In this document: piece after piece, positions 8,649 through 16,914 of the stretch | How the letters are laid out: each line of letters begins with the position of its first letter | Numbering within the stretch: position 1 is the stretch's first letter | Assembly (NCBI GenBank): GCA_030017815.1 | Contig: JASEGX010000007.1 | Coordinates: 1-23,233 of the forward strand | Length of the DNA: 23,233 nt | Origin: Thermodesulfobacteriota bacterium | Lineage (GTDB): Bacteria; Desulfobacterota; QYQD01 | Direction of reading: 5' to 3' | Position numbers and translations under genes: made by a program | Notes under the pieces: generated by a model | Database searches by the model: none | What the model was told of the DNA's origin: nothing | What the model saw: only the letters and a program-made list of their open reading frames with translations

Positions 8649-10853
8649 TTAAAGTATAGATTCCATAGTGAGTGCCGGATGTCCAGCCTCTTCCAGGAAG
8701 GGGAGAATCTCTTCTTCCGTCGTCCCCTTCGTATCATCAGCAATTATATCAAAGAGATTTGGAATCCCAAGCTCTTCTCCCCGGCTTTTCAGTTTGGCCT
8801 CCAGTTCCTTCTTCAACATCTGCGGCATCCACACAACACGCTTCAACCCGCCCTCGGCCAGGAGGAACTTCCGGCTGGCAATATAGTGCTTGCTTACACC
8901 GAGGAAGCCGGGTGTAACCTCCCCGCCGCCCACCATACCGGCCAGGGTGGTAAATTTCATGCCGCAGGGGGTCATGCCCAGATAATCACGGTTCACGATC
9001 ATCACCCCGTTACAAAGGGGCAAGATGGTGGCGATGCACTCAAAACAGCCACAGGCGGTCATCGGATCGTGAACCAGACTATAGGCACTGGCGGTCTGGA
9101 ACTTCTGACGGGAGGCCTTAAAGATAAATTCATCCGTGCCCTTCCATTTGCCAAGGACCGGATCTATACATTCCCCCTTGACAATAGGTTGATTAGGACC
9201 GGTAGGGTTGATCTCATACGACGCCTTGCCATCGAGCCAGTTATAAGCGCCGCACATCCCGGTTCGCTCCGGGGTAATGATGCAGACATGGCTAGGGGCA
9301 AAGGACTGACACAGGGTACAGGAATAGAATGTCTCTTCCGTCTCGTCAGTCATGCGATCGACTCTCTTGTCGCGTGCCTCATATACCTTCCGTGCCAACG
9401 CCAGTACTTCGTCCACCTTGGCTTCTTCAGTGTATATCTTGACCTGCACCTTGTCGCAGATAGCACCGAATTCCTGGTGGTACTTGGCATGTATTATCGT
9501 TCCCAGGTGCTTTAGCCGGAACCCCTTCTCCACGGCTGCCTTTCCAACGCGAAGCCACATGATGGCGCGCTGCCCGATGTGCATGATGCCTTCAGCGTAG
9601 TTGACCAGATGGTGGATCTGCCTCTCCAGGATAGGCTCAAAGTCTTCCTGCATCTGGCGTCCCGCCACTTCTATGAGCATGGCGAAGGGAAGCTTCGAAC
9701 CATCCTTGATCTGGTCCAGATCCGGACCGATCATCTCCACATGACCGTCTTCCACCTCATCCAGGTCACGGCTAACCGTGAGCTCCACACCTTTTGTCTT
9801 TCCCCCGCCGCATTCCAGGTAAAGATCGTCCTTCCTGATTCGTTCACCTTCAAAGGCCGGGCCGTAGGATACCGGTATGTCTATCTTAGACACGGTAACC
9901 TTCAAACCCCTCACTTCGACGGCCCGCTGCACAATCTCACTGTGGGGCACGTTGCTGACCACGTGTTCGTATGTGCAGATACCGGTGGGCAAGATCTCGG
10001 GTATCGGCGTATCGGCTATGACCGGGAAGCCCCAGTTAATAGCTCCCGCCGCATTGGCATACCATTCGTCGGACACCGGTCCCAAGGGCATGGCAAAGGC
10101 GAAGATACGATTCTTGTTGTAGAGGAGATTGCCGCGGAAGTCACCCGGTTTGATGCCGCCAAAGGACATGGCGGCGCGGGTTGCAAAACCCATGGCGAAC
10201 ACGGTGGCCGTGTAGTCAGGCCCGAAAGAGACAAGCCGTGTGGGCCAACCGATCTGTACACCCGCCTCGACCAGCTGCTCCGACATCCTCACGCCGTTAT
10301 TCTCCGCGCACATGAAGACGTACAGATTCTTTTCCTGGAGCTCCTTCGCTATCTCGGCAGCGATCTCCTTGGTCGGAGGCGCACCCAGGATGGCCGCGAA
10401 CCCCGGAGCCGTGCCGTCGACAAACTCTACGCCCCGCTTGCGCAGAATGATATCATCCGCGGCGCCGAGCCAGATATTGCCGCCTATCGGATCTTCCTGT
10501 TTCGTATAGAAATCCGGATATTCCAGATACCGAATGGCCTCAATAATCTCCTCGGCGAAGAAGGTGGCCATGCCGGCCTCCAGAGTCGGAGCCAGATACG
10601 GCAACCAGACCTTCTCGCTGACGAGCGGTGGAAGCAACGATCGGCATTTTTCCAGTACCGGTCTTACATCCCCCAACTTGGACACCGGTACCCCGAGAAT
10701 GCCGTATATGATGGGAAGATAGTATGCGGTATTCGGAAAACCCACCGGATGGTCCGGTCCCCACTTATCCAGCACCTCCTGATACTTCTGTTCGGCTTTG
10801 TCCACAATGTTGTGAGCGCCCCTAATCGCCGCTGAGCAAATAATCTTAGACAC
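8649..10853 (-). CDS. acsB: Acetyl-CoA synthase (CODH/ACS alpha subunit)
   Basis: AcsB makes acetyl-CoA from CO, a methyl group from AcsCD and CoA (or cleaves it) at the nickel A-cluster. All A-cluster ligands are present in this 734-residue protein: C512, C515, C524 and C534 for the 4Fe-4S cubane (in CTLCQSFAPSHVC and GMCGAYNW), and the C601-G602-C603 motif for the distal nickel (ACGCFEC). Each lies six residues after its Moorella equivalent. The full length includes the N-terminal domain that contacts CODH in bacteria, so this is the bacterial form rather than the shorter archaeal CdhC. The start is GTG at 10853 with GGGGGA six bases upstream. The partner CODH gene is not adjacent or anywhere in the window, unlike the usual acsA-acsB order. 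Confidence 0.97.
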   Translation of the reverse strand: MSKIICSAAIRGAHNIVDKAEQKYQEVLDKWGPDHPVGFPNTAYYLPIIYGILGVPVSKLGDVRPVLEKCRSLLPPLVSEKVWLPYLAPTLEAGMATFFAEEIIEAIRYLEYPDFYTKQEDPIGGNIWLGAADDIILRKRGVEFVDGTAPGFAAILGAPPTKEIAAEIAKELQEKNLYVFMCAENNGVRMSEQLVEAGVQIGWPTRLVSFGPDYTATVFAMGFATRAAMSFGGIKPGDFRGNLLYNKNRIFAFAMPLGPVSDEWYANAAGAINWGFPVIADTPIPEILPTGICTYEHVVSNVPHSEIVQRAVEVRGLKVTVSKIDIPVSYGPAFEGERIRKDDLYLECGGGKTKGVELTVSRDLDEVEDGHVEMIGPDLDQIKDGSKLPFAMLIEVAGRQMQEDFEPILERQIHHLVNYAEGIMHIGQRAIMWLRVGKAAVEKGFRLKHLGTIIHAKYHQEFGAICDKVQVKIYTEEAKVDEVLALARKVYEARDKRVDRMTDETEETFYSCTLCQSFAPSHVCIITPERTGMCGAYNWLDGKASYEINPTGPNQPIVKGECIDPVLGKWKGTDEFIFKASRQKFQTASAYSLVHDPMTACGCFECIATILPLCNGVMIVNRDYLGMTPCGMKFTTLAGMVGGGEVTPGFLGVSKHYIASRKFLLAEGGLKRVVWMPQMLKKELEAKLKSRGEELGIPNLFDIIADDTKGTTEEEILPFLEEAGHPALTMESIL

Positions 10854-10878
10854 CTTGATTCCCCCCGTTCAATAATAT

Positions 10879-11826
10879 CTACGCTGCCAACAAATCGTTC
10901 AGCATGTCCTGAATGAGCGCAATGGATTCCGGATGCCGCATGATCAGAATATCGGCCCCGGCCGCCAAGACCAGTTGCGCAGTTATGGCCTCCATGAGCA
11001 CGCCCCGCTTTGCGGGATCACCGAGCTTTGGCGCCTCGTCCCGGCTCTGTTTGGCTTCCTTGGTCTTCCATACCTCTTTGCCCAGATTACAGATCATCGG
11101 GAACTGTAACCGCTCGTCTTCCTGGGTCAGGGCCGCCATCCGGATACGCTCCATAACCGAATAGCCATATTCGAGGCCATATCCAAGGGCTCCGGTAGTC
11201 GGATCGATGAGGATGCGGCCGTCCGGCACGCCCAGATTGCCAAGCAGGATATTTAGCTGCTTGGCCAGGTTAATGTCGATAGGTGTTGAGGCAATAACCG
11301 TATGTTCATAGCCAATGGCTACCGCCCCGACCTGTTTATAGTTGGCCTCGGTCACCGGTCCAATCATGAGACTCCGCCCGGCGCAATCTTCGGCTATCTT
11401 TTTTAAGACTTCCGTGTCTTTCTCGGCATTATTGCACCCCCATACGATGAGCGGGACATCCACGGCTTCGGCTACCTTTTTGGTCAATGCAGCCGCCTCT
11501 TCTGCGGAGCGGTTCTCGCCGTTGGGGTCTGTACTGACCAATTGGAGGGCGATCATCTCCGCACCATAGGTATCTATGCATTTCCTGGCCCAGGCAACTG
11601 GGTCTGACGCCACATCGGCAAAAGGCTCCAGGGCCGTAGGGGCCCAGTCTTCGGGCGGGCTGTCATAAACCTCCATGGCGATGCGAGGCTTAAGGGGCAT
11701 CTGGCCTTCAAAAAGATAAAAAGGATAAGAGGTCTCCCCACCTACCGTGAGGGCCTTATCCCCCTTACCGAGAACAATCTCTTTGATTTTTCCTGAATAA
11801 GAAACCTTAGGTATCTCCAACGCCAT
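10879..11826 (-). CDS. acsD: Corrinoid iron-sulfur protein, small (delta) subunit
   Basis: AcsD is the TIM-barrel small subunit that pairs with AcsC to hold the cobamide of the corrinoid iron-sulfur protein. The 315-residue protein shows the family pattern: GGETSYPFYLFEGQMPLKP near the start, then VASDPVAWARKC, VWGCNNAEKD, LIDPTTGALGYGLEYGYS and the C-terminal LAAGADILIMRHPESI. The ATG at 11826 follows a strong site (AGGAGGAAAAGGA). It is 25 bases upstream of acsB, so the two are almost surely on one message. Confidence 0.95.
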   Translation of the reverse strand: MALEIPKVSYSGKIKEIVLGKGDKALTVGGETSYPFYLFEGQMPLKPRIAMEVYDSPPEDWAPTALEPFADVASDPVAWARKCIDTYGAEMIALQLVSTDPNGENRSAEEAAALTKKVAEAVDVPLIVWGCNNAEKDTEVLKKIAEDCAGRSLMIGPVTEANYKQVGAVAIGYEHTVIASTPIDINLAKQLNILLGNLGVPDGRILIDPTTGALGYGLEYGYSVMERIRMAALTQEDERLQFPMICNLGKEVWKTKEAKQSRDEAPKLGDPAKRGVLMEAITAQLVLAAGADILIMRHPESIALIQDMLNDLLAA

Positions 11827-11841
11827 TCCTTTTCCTCCTTA

Positions 11842-11881
11842 CATGGTTAAATAGTTAAATGGTCGAATAGTTGAATGGTTA
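11842..11881. repeat. Tandem 8-base repeats between metF and acsD
   Basis: Five 8-base units follow one another (CATGGTTA, AATAGTTA, AATGGTCG, AATAGTTG, AATGGTTA; consensus AATRGTTR). Partly complementary sequence follows at about 11892-11925 (ending AACCATTCAACC), so the gap can also fold on itself. It is too short and regular for CRISPR. Its role is unknown; slippage-prone copy number is possible. Confidence 0.6.
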
Positions 11882-11928
11882 ACGGGCCTGTCCATTTGAC
11901 CAATCGACTAATAAACCATTCAACCAAG

Positions 11929-12804
11929 TTACAGCCCTGCTTCATCCAGTACTTGCGGTACCCTTTTCTCCCAGCCGATGGCCATGATATGCACGCCGTG
12001 GCAGAGATCTTTCAGCCCTTTCACCAGTCTGGCCGCGATCTCGATACTGGTCTTGACCTTGTCTTTAGTCTCCGTCATCTCTTTTATCAGATGCTCAGGG
12101 ACAAAAACGCCGGCCACGTTTTTATTCATGAAGCGGGCCATACCTGCTGATTTCAACAGGATTACACCGCCCAGAATCTTTGTCCTGTATCCCTCCACAC
12201 GTTTCATAAACTTCTCAAACTGGTCCAGGTCATAAATCGCCTGGGTCTGAAAAAATTGGGCACCGGCTTTGATTTTTTTCTCCATTTTCACAATCTGTAA
12301 ATCAAGTGCGGCCTCCGTATCGGCTCCAGGGTTCACCACGGCACCAGCCAAGAAACCGGTGGCCCCTTTGAGTTCGTTTCCGGCCACATCAACACCAGCA
12401 CCGAGTTTACCTATCACCTCGAGCAGACTCACCGAGTCCAGATCAAATACCGGTTTAGCCTGAGGATGATCCCCGAGGGTCGGGTGATCCCCGGTAAGGG
12501 CCAGGACATTCCTGATTCCCAGCACCCAGGCGCTCAGGAGATCGGACTGGAGGGCCAGCCGGTTCCGGTCTCGGCAAGTTACCTGCAAGATGGCATCGAT
12601 CTCCATATCTCTTAATAAGTGACAGACCGCCATCGAGCCCAACCGCATAACTGAACTCTGCATGTCGGTTACATTGATGCCATCTACCCGATCTTTTAAG
12701 ATGGAGGCATCTTCCAGCAATGCCCCCACATCGGTGCCCTTGCCGGGACCGATCTCCGCCGTAACCAAAAAATTACCCGATTCTAAAGCCTGTCTGAAAC
12801 TAAT
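11929..12804 (-). CDS. metF: Methylenetetrahydrofolate reductase, set 1, with apparent ATT start
   Basis: MetF interconverts methylene-THF and methyl-THF, using FAD in a TIM barrel. Family signatures are VTAEIGPGKGTD, INVTDMQSSVMRL, QVTCRDRNRLALQSDLL, ALTGDHP and FFQTQAIYDLDQFEKF. The start is unusual. Comparison with the second MetF in this window (LERILTSGQFAVTAE) shows that SFRQALESGNFLVTAE belongs to the protein. The only in-frame start candidates upstream of it are ATT codons; the next usable one, TTG at 12768, would cut off the first helix. ATT at 12804 has AAGGTGA four bases upstream, so I place the start there (291 residues). The frame is the same as that of metV just upstream, separated by one TAA and eight sense codons. 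It lacks the zinc-type partner domain, supplied by MetV. Confidence 0.85.
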   Translation of the reverse strand: MSFRQALESGNFLVTAEIGPGKGTDVGALLEDASILKDRVDGINVTDMQSSVMRLGSMAVCHLLRDMEIDAILQVTCRDRNRLALQSDLLSAWVLGIRNVLALTGDHPTLGDHPQAKPVFDLDSVSLLEVIGKLGAGVDVAGNELKGATGFLAGAVVNPGADTEAALDLQIVKMEKKIKAGAQFFQTQAIYDLDQFEKFMKRVEGYRTKILGGVILLKSAGMARFMNKNVAGVFVPEHLIKEMTETKDKVKTSIEIAARLVKGLKDLCHGVHIMAIGWEKRVPQVLDEAGL

Positions 12805-12828
12805 TTTGTCACCTTTTCCCTTTAGAAT

Positions 12829-13476
12829 TTATTGCGGCTTTAACTCTTCTCTAGCCAGCCGGCCCGGACGAACAGACCAGCTTTTGATCTGTACTTCAGT
12901 CTTTAAGTAATCCAGAATTCCTAGGCGCTTGAGCCCATAGTATATCTCCTGCCAGGCGCAAGGGATATCATTGGAGACCTCACACCTGCCTTCCTGGGAA
13001 CCACCGCACGGCCCATTGAGAAGGCCCTTGGCGCAGCGTGTCACCGGGCATATACCAGCCGTTCTCCACAGGATACAGTCCCCACAGGCCATACACATCT
13101 CGGTCCAGAGGCCTGATTCTTTTTCGATGCCGATGAACTGGGTATCCAGAGCCGGGAGCACGCGTTTATCCGGGAACCGCATCGCCACAGCCTGCACGCC
13201 GTTACCACAGCCGAGAGAAAGAATAGCTTCAAAGTCCCGGGTCTTTTCCTCCAGGCGTTCAATAAACTTCTCTGAACACTGTCGGGGAATCATGCCCTTT
13301 TCTAGGATTAAGTCTTCTCTGCCGGCCATCAGGCGTTCTGCCAGTTTTTCAACCTCCTCCGGTCCCCCGGCGGAACAATATGTCATACACATGCCGCACC
13401 CTACGACGTAAATCCTACTGTAAGGAGCGACCATTTTCGCTATTTCTGTCATATCTTTCTGCTTGGCAATAATCAT
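12829..13476 (-). CDS. metV: MetV, iron-sulfur partner of methylene-THF reductase, set 1
   Basis: MetV is the small cysteine-rich partner that passes electrons to MetF in acetogens and related anaerobes. This 215-residue protein has an N-terminal C27-x2-C30-x3-C34 motif (CGMCMTYC) and a C-terminal MTHFR_C-like region with eight cysteines between 128 and 173 (CMACGDC, GICPVTRC, NGPCGG, RCEV), enough for two iron-sulfur clusters. The ATG at 13476 follows GGAGAGG at four bases. It is 15 bases after the kinase stop, so the signalling genes and set 1 are likely cotranscribed. It resembles set 2 MetV over its whole length. Confidence 0.9.
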   Translation of the reverse strand: MIIAKQKDMTEIAKMVAPYSRIYVVGCGMCMTYCSAGGPEEVEKLAERLMAGREDLILEKGMIPRQCSEKFIERLEEKTRDFEAILSLGCGNGVQAVAMRFPDKRVLPALDTQFIGIEKESGLWTEMCMACGDCILWRTAGICPVTRCAKGLLNGPCGGSQEGRCEVSNDIPCAWQEIYYGLKRLGILDYLKTEVQIKSWSVRPGRLAREELKPQ

Positions 13477-13491
13477 ATCGCCTCTCCGAGA

Positions 13492-14961
13492 CTATCTTGC
13501 TGCGGGCAGTGAAATAATGAACGTGGTGCCCTTGTTTTCCTCGCTTTCCACATGGATGGTACCCTTGTAAAGATCAACTATCCTCTTCACGATAGATAGC
13601 CCCAATCCTGAACCAGCTATATTCTTGGTGGTCTCCGATCTAATACGATAGAACTTGTCAAAAATACGCTGGATATCAGCCTGGGCAATGCCGATTCCGG
13701 TATCCACTACTTTAATGCGCACGTCCTCGGCGCTCCTATAAATAGTCACCGCCACCCGCCCGCCGCCGGGCGTGTATTTGATAGAATTGCTGATTACGTT
13801 AACCAATACCGCCTCTATTGCATTCCGGTCACCGGTCACAAATGGCTGGTCAGTATCCACATGCGTTTCTATGGCAATGTTCTTCTCCTCAGCTGATATC
13901 GCCATTAATTCAACCGTACGTTGCAGGATCTCCCTCAAGTCCAGACGTTCTATCTGTTGCAAGACCTTTCCTTCCTCAATACGCCGGAAGTCCAGCAGGT
14001 CATTGACCAGGCTGATCATCCCTTTGGTCTTCTCCTTGGCCTTGCTGAGCAAGTCCTTCTGCTTGGAATTGAGATCACCGGCCAAACCGTCTACAACTAC
14101 GGAAAGCTGCATCAACATGGAACTCAAGGGGGACTTGAGTTGATGGGAAACCATGAATATGAAATCATCCTTTATGTTATTCAGGCCACTGATGTGCATG
14201 ACATCATGGAGCAGGGCCACGACCCCGATAAGTTCTCCGTCCCTGTTAAATACAGGGTCAATATGGACCCGCAGCCGCTTCTCGCCCACTTCCCATAAAC
14301 ATATTTCATGTCCCTTGGGAAGGCTATCCGGCTCCTGACCGATGGTATCAGCGAGGAGTCTTTCCAGTTCCTTATTCTTTATGACCTGTTGCTTTGGGCG
14401 TCCGAATTCGTCACACATCAAATCTAGCGCAGCGGCTGCCTTGGAATTGCAATAAACCAGACTGCCATGCAGGTCAGCGGCCAAGAGTCCGTCGGCCATG
14501 CTGTCCAAAATGGCCAGCATGCTGTCCGACACCGGCCCCTGGATGATACGTCTTTCTTTTTGCAGGCTTTCCAGCTGTCGCTTCAGATGAAACCTTTCTA
14601 TGCTCCGGTTCATCTTTACCCAAAACCGCCCCGTGGTAAAAGGCTTCCGTATGCAATCGTACGCCCCGGCATGAATAGCCTCGATGGCCTCTTCGCCACA
14701 ATCCGCGGACATTACTATGACCAAGATCGGGCTCTTCGCCTTTCGGAGGGTCTCCAATAAAGGCATGGCACCAAGGCGGGGGAGATCCAGGGAAAGCAGC
14801 ATGATGTCGATACGGCCTGGGTTCTTTTGAATAATCCCCAATGCCTCCATACTGGTTTCAGCCGAGGCAACGTTGTAGCTGCCGCTCGTCAAGAGCTCCG
14901 TAATCTTATTCAGGACGGCAATGTTGTTTTCCACCACCAGAATGTTCGGTTTGCTCAACAT
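13492..14961 (-). CDS. Hybrid sensor histidine kinase: degenerate receiver, PAS, HisKA, HATPase
   Basis: This 489-residue cytoplasmic kinase has no membrane segments. Order: a receiver-like domain (about 5-120), a PAS-like domain (about 145-255), a HisKA domain with phospho-acceptor H273 (SHQLKSPL), and an ATPase domain with N box (NVISNSIKYTP), G1 (DTGIGIAQADIQRIFDKFYR) and G2 (GSGLGLSIVKRI). In the receiver the usual phosphorylated Asp is replaced by Ser57 (LLSLDLP), and the acidic pair near the start is E11-N12; K106 is kept. It therefore probably senses by protein contact or ligand rather than by normal phosphorylation, unless D59 substitutes. It follows a response regulator by only 10 bases and precedes metV. 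The sensed signal is unknown; redox or carbon state is a guess from context. Confidence 0.93.
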   Translation of the reverse strand: MLSKPNILVVENNIAVLNKITELLTSGSYNVASAETSMEALGIIQKNPGRIDIMLLSLDLPRLGAMPLLETLRKAKSPILVIVMSADCGEEAIEAIHAGAYDCIRKPFTTGRFWVKMNRSIERFHLKRQLESLQKERRIIQGPVSDSMLAILDSMADGLLAADLHGSLVYCNSKAAAALDLMCDEFGRPKQQVIKNKELERLLADTIGQEPDSLPKGHEICLWEVGEKRLRVHIDPVFNRDGELIGVVALLHDVMHISGLNNIKDDFIFMVSHQLKSPLSSMLMQLSVVVDGLAGDLNSKQKDLLSKAKEKTKGMISLVNDLLDFRRIEEGKVLQQIERLDLREILQRTVELMAISAEEKNIAIETHVDTDQPFVTGDRNAIEAVLVNVISNSIKYTPGGGRVAVTIYRSAEDVRIKVVDTGIGIAQADIQRIFDKFYRIRSETTKNIAGSGLGLSIVKRIVDLYKGTIHVESEENKGTTFIISLPAAR

Positions 14962-14971
14962 GGTTCTGCCC

Positions 14972-15364
14972 TCATACCCTACGGATCAATAACTCTTCCA
15001 CCCGTCTCACCAGCTCTGTAGAATCAACCGGCTTGGCGATATAATCATCGGCCTCGGTCATTAAACCCATTTGTTTGGTATACGTAGTTTTGAAGATGGC
15101 CTGGTCCACCGCAGTGAGGAGAATGACCGGTATCGATCTCGATTTTGGATCCGCCTTGAGAACAACGCAGACGTCATACCCGTTCATTTCAGGCATCATC
15201 ACGTCCAGGATCACCAGATTCGGTTCCACCGTCCTGGCCTTTTCCAGACCCTCCTTCCCGTCATGAGCCAAAATAACTTCATAGTCCCTACTCTCGAGAA
15301 GGAGCTTTACCGCTGCACAAAAGTCAACATCGTCATCAACCATTAATATTTTCTTATTCTTCAC
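14972..15364 (-). CDS. Single-domain response regulator (CheY-like)
   Basis: This 130-residue protein is a receiver domain only, with no output domain. The phosphorylation site is intact: D10-D11-D12, phospho-acceptor D54 (ILDVMMPEMNG), T84 and K111 (YIAKPVD). It probably relays phosphate from the adjacent kinase, or acts by protein contact. Its TGA stop lies 10 bases before the kinase start. The gap upstream of it (15365-15540) is filled by an inverted repeat, so its expression may be set partly apart from the second regulator. Confidence 0.93.
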   Translation of the reverse strand: MKNKKILMVDDDVDFCAAVKLLLESRDYEVILAHDGKEGLEKARTVEPNLVILDVMMPEMNGYDVCVVLKADPKSRSIPVILLTAVDQAIFKTTYTKQMGLMTEADDYIAKPVDSTELVRRVEELLIRRV

Positions 15365-15399
15365 GGCCGCACCTCAATACCGGAATGACTTGTCTTTTA

Positions 15400-15532
15400 G
15401 CCACGAATGAACACGAATTACACGAAGCAAAACACAAGAATGTTCAAACCCCAAAGCGACTTTCAGGTAGTTCTGAAAGTCAAAATGATTTTTTTTGCTC
15501 TTTATTCGAGTTCATTCGTGTCCATTCGTGGC
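15400..15532. repeat. Inverted repeat between the two response regulators, with inner hairpin
   Basis: The ends match as inverted repeats at 18 of 19 positions: GCCACGAATGAACACGAAT (15400-15418) against ATTCGTGTCCATTCGTGGC (15514-15532). Inside is a perfect 9-base hairpin, GACTTTCAG/CTGAAAGTC with loop GTAGTT (15458-15481). The GCCACGAATGAACACGAA type is a well-known dispersed intergenic repeat in deltaproteobacteria and some other phyla. The element covers most of this gap; no gene is seen in it. Confidence 0.65.
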
Positions 15533-15540
15533 AACATATC

Positions 15541-15936
15541 CTATTTATTCAGTATCCTTCCCACACGTTCCAGCAAGACGTTGCTCTCCACTGGTTTTTC
15601 CACATAGTCGTCTATATCAAGCTGCACCCCAGTTTCCAGCTCATAACGGCGTTGGCTGACTCCTTCCCGGATGGAGCTCAATATTATAATTGGCATATGG
15701 GCATATTTGGCGCGCCTTGGATCCTTCAACGCTTTGCATACCTCAAAACCATCCATTTTCGGCATAAGCAAGTCAAGTATCAGCAGGTCCGGCCGCTCTT
15801 CTTTAAGCTTAGCCAGGCATTCCTCCCCGTTACAGGCCATAACAACCTGGTACCCGGCAGATCCGAGTATCATCTCCAGCGTTTCACGCATGTCTGGATC
15901 GTCATCCACAACCATAATCTTACTACTCGTGCCCAT
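15541..15936 (-). CDS. Single-domain response regulator (CheY-like), second copy
   Basis: This 131-residue receiver-only protein keeps the full active site: D11-D12-D13, D55 (ILDLLMPKMDG), S87/S88 and K114 (VEKPVE). A longer loop between the fourth strand and the lysine (EGVSQRRYELETGVQLDIDD) is shared in general form with the neighbouring regulator, so the two are likely old duplicates. The ATG at 15936 has AAAGGAGGG upstream. It starts 60 bases after the stop of metF set 2. Confidence 0.93.
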   Translation of the reverse strand: MGTSSKIMVVDDDPDMRETLEMILGSAGYQVVMACNGEECLAKLKEERPDLLILDLLMPKMDGFEVCKALKDPRRAKYAHMPIIILSSIREGVSQRRYELETGVQLDIDDYVEKPVESNVLLERVGRILNK

Positions 15937-15996
15937 TTCCGCCCTCCTTTGAGCGCTCTCTGGCCTCTTAGGTCTGATACTGCAATCAAAAGCCTT

Positions 15997-16914
15997 CTAA
16001 ACCAGCGGCCGTGGCATCAGGCCCGCCTCTTTTACAACACGAGGAACGATATCCTCCCAGGCCACAGCCATAACATGGACTCCATGAACCCCTTCAATTT
16101 CTTTTATCTGCTCGATTATTTCAATAGCGATCTTGACACCTTCTTCCTTGGCGTCTTTGGCCTGCTCCATGCGAGTCACTATTTCCTTCGGGACAGTAAT
16201 GCCCGCCACGTTCTTGGCCATGTATCGTGCCATACCAACCGATTTGATGGGAATTATTCCGGCTAATATGTGTGCTTTTTTGTCAAGTCCTTGATCTCTC
16301 ACCATAGCCATCCAGCGTAAGAATCTCTCCATATCAAATATGGCCTGAGTCTGAATGAAATCTACTCCCGCCTTAATTTTTTTCGCCAGTCTCCTCACCC
16401 TGAACTCAAAGGGATCAGCAAATGGATTAGCAGCAGCCCCAATAAACAAGGGAACTTCACCGGAGATGTCCTCGCCATTCAAAAACTTCTTCTCATCCCG
16501 CATTCTTTTGACTATCTGGATGAGCTGAATAGAATCAATATCATAAACCCCCTTAGCCGAGGGATGATTGCCAAATTTTTGATGATCACCAGAAAGACAG
16601 AGCATATTACGAATCCCCAGGGCTACCGCCCCCAAGATATCACTTTGGATGGCGATGCGGTTACGATCGCGTACCACCATTTGCATCACCGGGTCGATTC
16701 CCAGCCCTTTTAGCAAGGCACAACCGCTAATACTGGACATCCGCACAATAGCCGTTTGATTGTCCGTAACATTCAAGGCATCACAACAGAACTTAAGGGA
16801 CTCCCCCTTGCGCCTAACTACCTCGCCCAATGTACCTTTGGGCGGCCCGCATTCAGCCGTTACGGCAAACTGACCACTGGTTAGTATCCTTTCTAAGTTG
16901 CTATTTGCCTTCAT
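15997..16914 (-). CDS. metF: Methylenetetrahydrofolate reductase, set 2
   Basis: This 305-residue MetF paralogue should reduce methylene-THF to methyl-THF or run the reverse reaction. Signatures are FAVTAECGPPKGT, ALNVTDNQTAIVRM, QMVVRDRNRIAIQSDIL, LSGDHQ, FIQTQAIFDMERFLRW and a C-terminal GVHGVHVMAVAWE. The ATG at 16914 overlaps the TGA of metV set 2 in an ATGA junction, which argues for tight coupling; an in-frame ATG at 16971 would lie well inside metV. The two MetF proteins share the same fold-wide motifs but differ clearly in sequence, so they are not a recent duplication. Its neighbours (MetV, MvhD, HdrC-like) suggest it is the copy tied to the Hdr complex. Confidence 0.93.
   Translation of the reverse strand: MKANSNLERILTSGQFAVTAECGPPKGTLGEVVRRKGESLKFCCDALNVTDNQTAIVRMSSISGCALLKGLGIDPVMQMVVRDRNRIAIQSDILGAVALGIRNMLCLSGDHQKFGNHPSAKGVYDIDSIQLIQIVKRMRDEKKFLNGEDISGEVPLFIGAAANPFADPFEFRVRRLAKKIKAGVDFIQTQAIFDMERFLRWMAMVRDQGLDKKAHILAGIIPIKSVGMARYMAKNVAGITVPKEIVTRMEQAKDAKEEGVKIAIEIIEQIKEIEGVHGVHVMAVAWEDIVPRVVKEAGLMPRPLV

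Noticed and set aside
9579..10835. Long plus-strand open frame opposite acsB
   Set aside because: It lies fully within acsB on the other strand, matches no family I recognise, and acsB is certain.
11842..11881. Short CRISPR-like array
   Set aside because: The units are 8 bases long and directly adjacent, with no spacers and no cas genes nearby.
15458..15490. Rho-independent terminator between the response regulators
   Set aside because: The hairpin is good, but the T-run lies on the plus-strand side, opposite to the direction of transcription of the genes here, and is ten bases away.
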